This document shows, in pieces, positions 61,144 through 64,000 of a stretch of DNA of 64,000 nt. Numbering within the stretch: position 1 is the stretch's first letter; each line of letters starts with the position of its first letter. The notes beneath the pieces are model-generated. The model was not told the origin of the DNA. It did not search any database and worked only from the letters and a program-made list of their open reading frames with translations. Source of the stretch: Pyrobaculum oguniense TE7 (lineage in GTDB: Archaea; Thermoproteota; Thermoprotei; Thermoproteales; Thermoproteaceae); the NCBI GenBank assembly GCA_000247545.1, contig CP003316.1, positions 1,893,233 to 1,957,232 of the forward strand, written 5' to 3'. A program made the position numbers and the translations under genes.

Positions 61144-61677
61144 TCACTGCCTCTCAAACCTTCTGTACAAGCCAACTGTAACGATATTAGCTACGGCGAA
61201 ATAGGCCGCTGAGAGGCTCAGGAAGAGAGCCACGTCTAGCCTCTCGTACGGGTCGAGCCCCACCGTATTTGCCCTCGTCGCTAGGCCAGTTAGCATATCA
61301 GTAACTGCCATGGCAACGGCGGCAAATAGATGGACTGATACGACGTACAAAAACCCCCAGAAGACGCCGAATCTCTTGGCCGCCGCATACCACATAAGCA
61401 AAAAGGCAAACAACAACACGAGGGGAGCAACCGCCAAGGCGGGGAGAAACACAGAAGACGCGACGAGAGGGAGAACCGTAAAAAAGGCAAGACAAGCGCG
61501 CCGCCAAGTAAAGCCAACAACAACCAAGAAGGCCAAGAGCCAGAGCCACACATACACCCCAAAAAACAAGCCGATCAGAGGGCCCCATGGGACAATCGGC
61601 CAGATAAGGCCAAAGGCTACGAATAGAATAAAAAACAATAATTTGGCTTTACTCTTCAAACCAGCCAGATCTGGCAT
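61144..61677 (-). CDS. Small multi-pass membrane partner of the surface cassette (copy 4)
   Basis: 177 residues, about five hydrophobic helices (LLFFILFVAFGLIWPIVPWG, IGLFFGVYVWLWLLAFLVVV and more). The start MPDLAGLKSKAKLLFF keeps the GLK found early in the copy 1 and 3 partners. It overlaps the large gene by 29 bp, again in the +1 frame. The tail is basic (LYRRFERQ). Function unknown. Confidence 0.83.
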   Translation of the reverse strand: MPDLAGLKSKAKLLFFILFVAFGLIWPIVPWGPLIGLFFGVYVWLWLLAFLVVVGFTWRRACLAFFTVLPLVASSVFLPALAVAPLVLLFAFLLMWYAAAKRFGVFWGFLYVVSVHLFAAVAMAVTDMLTGLATRANTVGLDPYERLDVALFLSLSAAYFAVANIVTVGLYRRFERQ

Positions 61678-63871
61678 CCGTTAATCCGCTAAACATCCAA
61701 ACTTTCACGCGCGGATGACCTATTGAAGGATATAATAATCCACTAGTAGGTCTAATATACCACTCCAAGCCGGGGCTGTAACATACGTATTCGAGACAGA
61801 GCTGATCCACCACAACCCTTGTGGTCGCTTCGGAGTAATATACGCTTTGGGGTATTCGTACCCTGAGGTGTACTTTGTCATTAGGGGCATTATCGCCCCA
61901 TCCTCTTTGCCACGTAATTTTTATTGTATAATTATCTATTCTGGTCAAGGACGCTGTAGTTACTGCCGTGTCTAGCGCCCTATCCGCTGCAAAGGAGATT
62001 GCAGTGTACAGAAGGCTAGCTACTCTACCGATGTCCAGTAGCGCCACTGCGAAATCAACCGCGGTCTTGGCCAGCCTAGCCCAGAAGAGCCACCAAGGCT
62101 CTTGAATTGCCTCCAGAGAACCGGCGGGCTGTACATAGTGAGTATCTAGAAACAGCGTTCTTCCTTGCGGCGCCACCACCCGGCTAAACTTCAAAACGAC
62201 TTCGAACCTCTTCATAGGCGTTGAGCTAAGAGAAGTAGACTGGCGGCCAGCCACCGACATTGTGAAAAATGCATCACTAGATGTTGTGGCATGCACATTA
62301 AACGTGAATAGGCCGTGGACTATCACAAGGGGGCCTATGGTGCCTTCTTGAGGTGGGTAGCGCGTGTATAAAATTTGGATCTGAGCGGTGCTATGGGGGT
62401 ACTCCCATATGGAATCTATTCTCCCATTATATGAAGATCTCCAGACCTCTGCCCACCTCCAGCCTCTAAGGGCTTCATGTGGCATAACCGCTATGGAGTA
62501 TACATATGGCAACTCTGTGGTGGTGGTATATCTTATGCGCAACACGTAGTAGAATCCTCCTGAGAAGGATTTTGTCCAGCTGGTTGTCCAAGCGTCTACA
62601 GGCGCGGAGAGGTCAACGAAGTAGAGACAACTGGTGCTGGTAGAGGAGTACGGGTAGATTTGTCTGTAGGCGGCCCACATGGCGTTGACATTCATATCCA
62701 CGGCTAGCGGGGGGCAGGCGCCGCTGACCGGGCGCGTTGTTATTGAGACGTAGGCCTTGTGCTGGCCGTAGGCTATGCCATCGGGTATGAAGTAGGGCCC
62801 TAGGACAATTCTCGAGACGTATTGGTTTATGGATGCCGCCTCGCCAGTGGTGTAGGACATGAACTGGCTCATTTCAAACCCGTAGGTATACGTGCGCCTA
62901 TAGGCAACTGAGGCGTTTACCGAGACGGCGACGTTTAGAGTGTAGGTGGACGATGTTGGCTCCGCGATTACCCTAACCACAACGGCCATGGGCATGGCGG
63001 CTGACGCCGAGGCGTTTACATACTGTACGTAATACCTCGTCTTATTCACCAGGTTGAACCTCAAGACGCCAGTTCTCTCACAATAGACGTTGATACCTGC
63101 GCTACTAAGCCGATAAGTCTCCACCTCGATTCTCAACCTCACGTTGGAGTAGCTACCTTTCACAAAGGCCCCTATGTACATCTCAACGGCGTCGTAGCCG
63201 ATAAAAGCCGCGTTCGGAACGTTGCTACACAGGATTAAACCTCCCTGGGCGATAGGGGGCACCACGTAGGATCCCGCCTTGTCTATACGCACCTGCCTAA
63301 AATAGACCCCGCCGTATACTGTATATGTGGTCCCCGTCGCGGGATAGGATGTCTGCATTTGAATGACCTCGCCGCTTGTGGAGGCTATCCCCTCTGGTTG
63401 TCTCTCCTGGGTCTCAATTACGAGCCTGGCTTTGCCCACGTATTTGGCGCTAAACCCGTTCTGCTTTAACACCTCCACCACTTCTTCCAGCGAGCTCGCA
63501 ATTGTCTCCGCTATGCCCCTCTCAGGCTTTTTAATTTCCACTGGGTACCTCCCCACGGGGGTTTCAAGCCACGCCGAAGCTTTCCTCTTAGGCGGCTCCA
63601 CAGCAGGTATCGCCACTACTACCCGCCTGGCGTCGTACACTCTTACCCTAGTCGTGTTTCCAGTCAGCGCATAAACCGCATCGCCCTCCTCCACTGGAAC
63701 TAGAAATATCCAAGCTTGACTGCCCAATTCCCAATTTACCCCAGGTATGTGAATGACATCCCCTTTTAAAGGCTCAGGAAGCTCGACGTCAAAGAGATAT
63801 ACCTCCTTTGAATTAACCACGGCCACAAGCAATAACAGGGCCGCGAACAAGTACTTTACGCCCGTCTGCAT
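61649..63871 (-). CDS. Large secreted surface protein of the cassette family (copy 4)
   Basis: 740 residues. Signal peptide about 1-22 (KYLFAALLLLVAVVNSKEV), beta-rich N-terminal domain, and a basic linker near 110-145 (PPKRKASAWLETPVGRYPVE). A Tyr/Ser/Thr/Val-rich beta core carries many N-x-S/T sites. The late hydrophobic segment begins near residue 590 with EPWWLFWARLAKTAVDFAVA, matching copy 1 (EPWWLTWTFRIAQAIKTV). The C-terminal domain has a cysteine pair (QLCLEYVCYSPG). Far from the other three copies, on the opposite strand. Function unknown. Confidence 0.9.
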   Translation of the reverse strand: MQTGVKYLFAALLLLVAVVNSKEVYLFDVELPEPLKGDVIHIPGVNWELGSQAWIFLVPVEEGDAVYALTGNTTRVRVYDARRVVVAIPAVEPPKRKASAWLETPVGRYPVEIKKPERGIAETIASSLEEVVEVLKQNGFSAKYVGKARLVIETQERQPEGIASTSGEVIQMQTSYPATGTTYTVYGGVYFRQVRIDKAGSYVVPPIAQGGLILCSNVPNAAFIGYDAVEMYIGAFVKGSYSNVRLRIEVETYRLSSAGINVYCERTGVLRFNLVNKTRYYVQYVNASASAAMPMAVVVRVIAEPTSSTYTLNVAVSVNASVAYRRTYTYGFEMSQFMSYTTGEAASINQYVSRIVLGPYFIPDGIAYGQHKAYVSITTRPVSGACPPLAVDMNVNAMWAAYRQIYPYSSTSTSCLYFVDLSAPVDAWTTSWTKSFSGGFYYVLRIRYTTTTELPYVYSIAVMPHEALRGWRWAEVWRSSYNGRIDSIWEYPHSTAQIQILYTRYPPQEGTIGPLVIVHGLFTFNVHATTSSDAFFTMSVAGRQSTSLSSTPMKRFEVVLKFSRVVAPQGRTLFLDTHYVQPAGSLEAIQEPWWLFWARLAKTAVDFAVALLDIGRVASLLYTAISFAADRALDTAVTTASLTRIDNYTIKITWQRGWGDNAPNDKVHLRVRIPQSVYYSEATTRVVVDQLCLEYVCYSPGLEWYIRPTSGLLYPSIGHPRVKVWMFSGLTDARSGWFEE

Positions 63872-63915
63872 GTTCCAAAAAAAAAACGTTTTTTTAAGCT
63901 TTATTCATTACGGAC
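63872..63915 (-). promoter_or_regulatory. Surface-cassette promoter, copy 4 (with A7CGT7 palindrome)
   Basis: Minus strand: TAATGAATAAAGC, TTAAAAAAACG, ten T's (63877-63886) and GGAAC before the ATG. A perfect palindrome of seven A's, CG and seven T's lies at 63880-63895. The AATG/TATA-like/T-tract order matches the other copies, with a longer T tract. Confidence 0.6.
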
Positions 63916-63916
63916 A

Positions 63917-64000
63917 TCAGCGATTTACTCTCCGCTCAAGTCTGTCGCTTATTTCCTGAACATCGGTAGATTGTTGGCGACGGGCGAAGTCGCGACTTTA
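63917..64000 (-). CDS. Possible C-terminal end of a gene cut by the window edge
   Basis: The minus strand from 64000 reads a charged helical frame ending DVQEISDRLERRVNR at a TGA (63917-63919), just upstream of cassette copy 4. Too short to assign. Confidence 0.35.

Noticed and set aside
63876-63895. A-run/T-run as an insertion sequence end or replication origin element
   Set aside because: No inverted terminal repeat partner, transposase or ORB-like repeats nearby; the run fits the cassette promoter better.
1-64000. CRISPR array or cas operon
   Set aside because: No regularly spaced 24-37 bp repeats and no Cas protein motifs were seen on either strand.

Overview
This window looks like chromosome from a hyperthermophilic crenarchaeon of the Thermoproteales, most likely Pyrobaculum or a close relative. 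The evidence is a reverse gyrase, archaeal aIF-1A, diphthine synthase, an archaeal A-type ATPase B subunit, a KEOPS-type subunit, a PaREP1-like protein, and a tRNA-Met(CAT) with an intron at a non-canonical site in the anticodon stem. Many genes appear leaderless: a TATA-like box sits about 20-26 bp before the start codon, and I used this spacing to choose several starts. The species cannot be fixed from the window.

Layout. Bases 1-3.5 kb hold a decayed and an intact DUF996-type membrane gene, aIF-1A, an overlapping Panacea/DUF4065-like plus nuclease-like pair, and a compact TnpB-like protein. From 3.6 to 17.5 kb there are three copies of a two-gene cassette (a 700-770 residue secreted protein followed by an overlapping 180-190 residue multi-pass membrane protein). 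The third copy sits between two mirror-image arms, each carrying a metallophosphoesterase, a KaiC-like ATPase and a radical SAM protein; the radical SAM gene of the left arm is frameshifted. A fourth cassette is at 61.1-63.9 kb on the minus strand. From 17.6 to 33 kb come a rhomboid protease, a small regulator, an NfeD/methyltransferase/membrane operon, LeuRS, reverse gyrase, a macro-domain protein, a B12/radical SAM protein, a small family B DNA polymerase with an overlapping partner, and an XdhC-type protein. From 33 to 40 kb is an accessory stretch: a HEPN/MNT pair, a PIN toxin with a frameshifted antitoxin, dead carbonic anhydrase and VOC-dioxygenase genes, two Rieske proteins, and a divergent PhnD/PhnC/PhnE-like transporter with inverted-repeat operators. 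From 40.5 to 61 kb the content is mostly housekeeping and metabolism: tRNA-Met, Cgi121-like, a sulfide:quinone-reductase-like flavoprotein, an aldo/keto reductase, rhomboid plus PaREP1, ATPase B, a HIBADH-type dehydrogenase, GNAT, a pseudouridine synthase, Dph5, PdxS/PdxT, a third KaiC-like ATPase, a ferritin-like/encapsulin fusion, a hydroxyacid-dehydrogenase-like protein and a FucI/AraA-like protein.

The strongest candidate for an undescribed system is the four-copy surface cassette. All four copies share a signal peptide, a charged linker, a late hydrophobic segment and a +1-frame overlap with the membrane partner. They also share a promoter in which a T tract of 7-10 bases lies around or after the TATA box. 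One copy lies inside an old inverted duplication. Frequent gene decay (at least five broken genes) and very tight packing (shared palindromic stops, shared or interleaved divergent promoters) are the other general traits.
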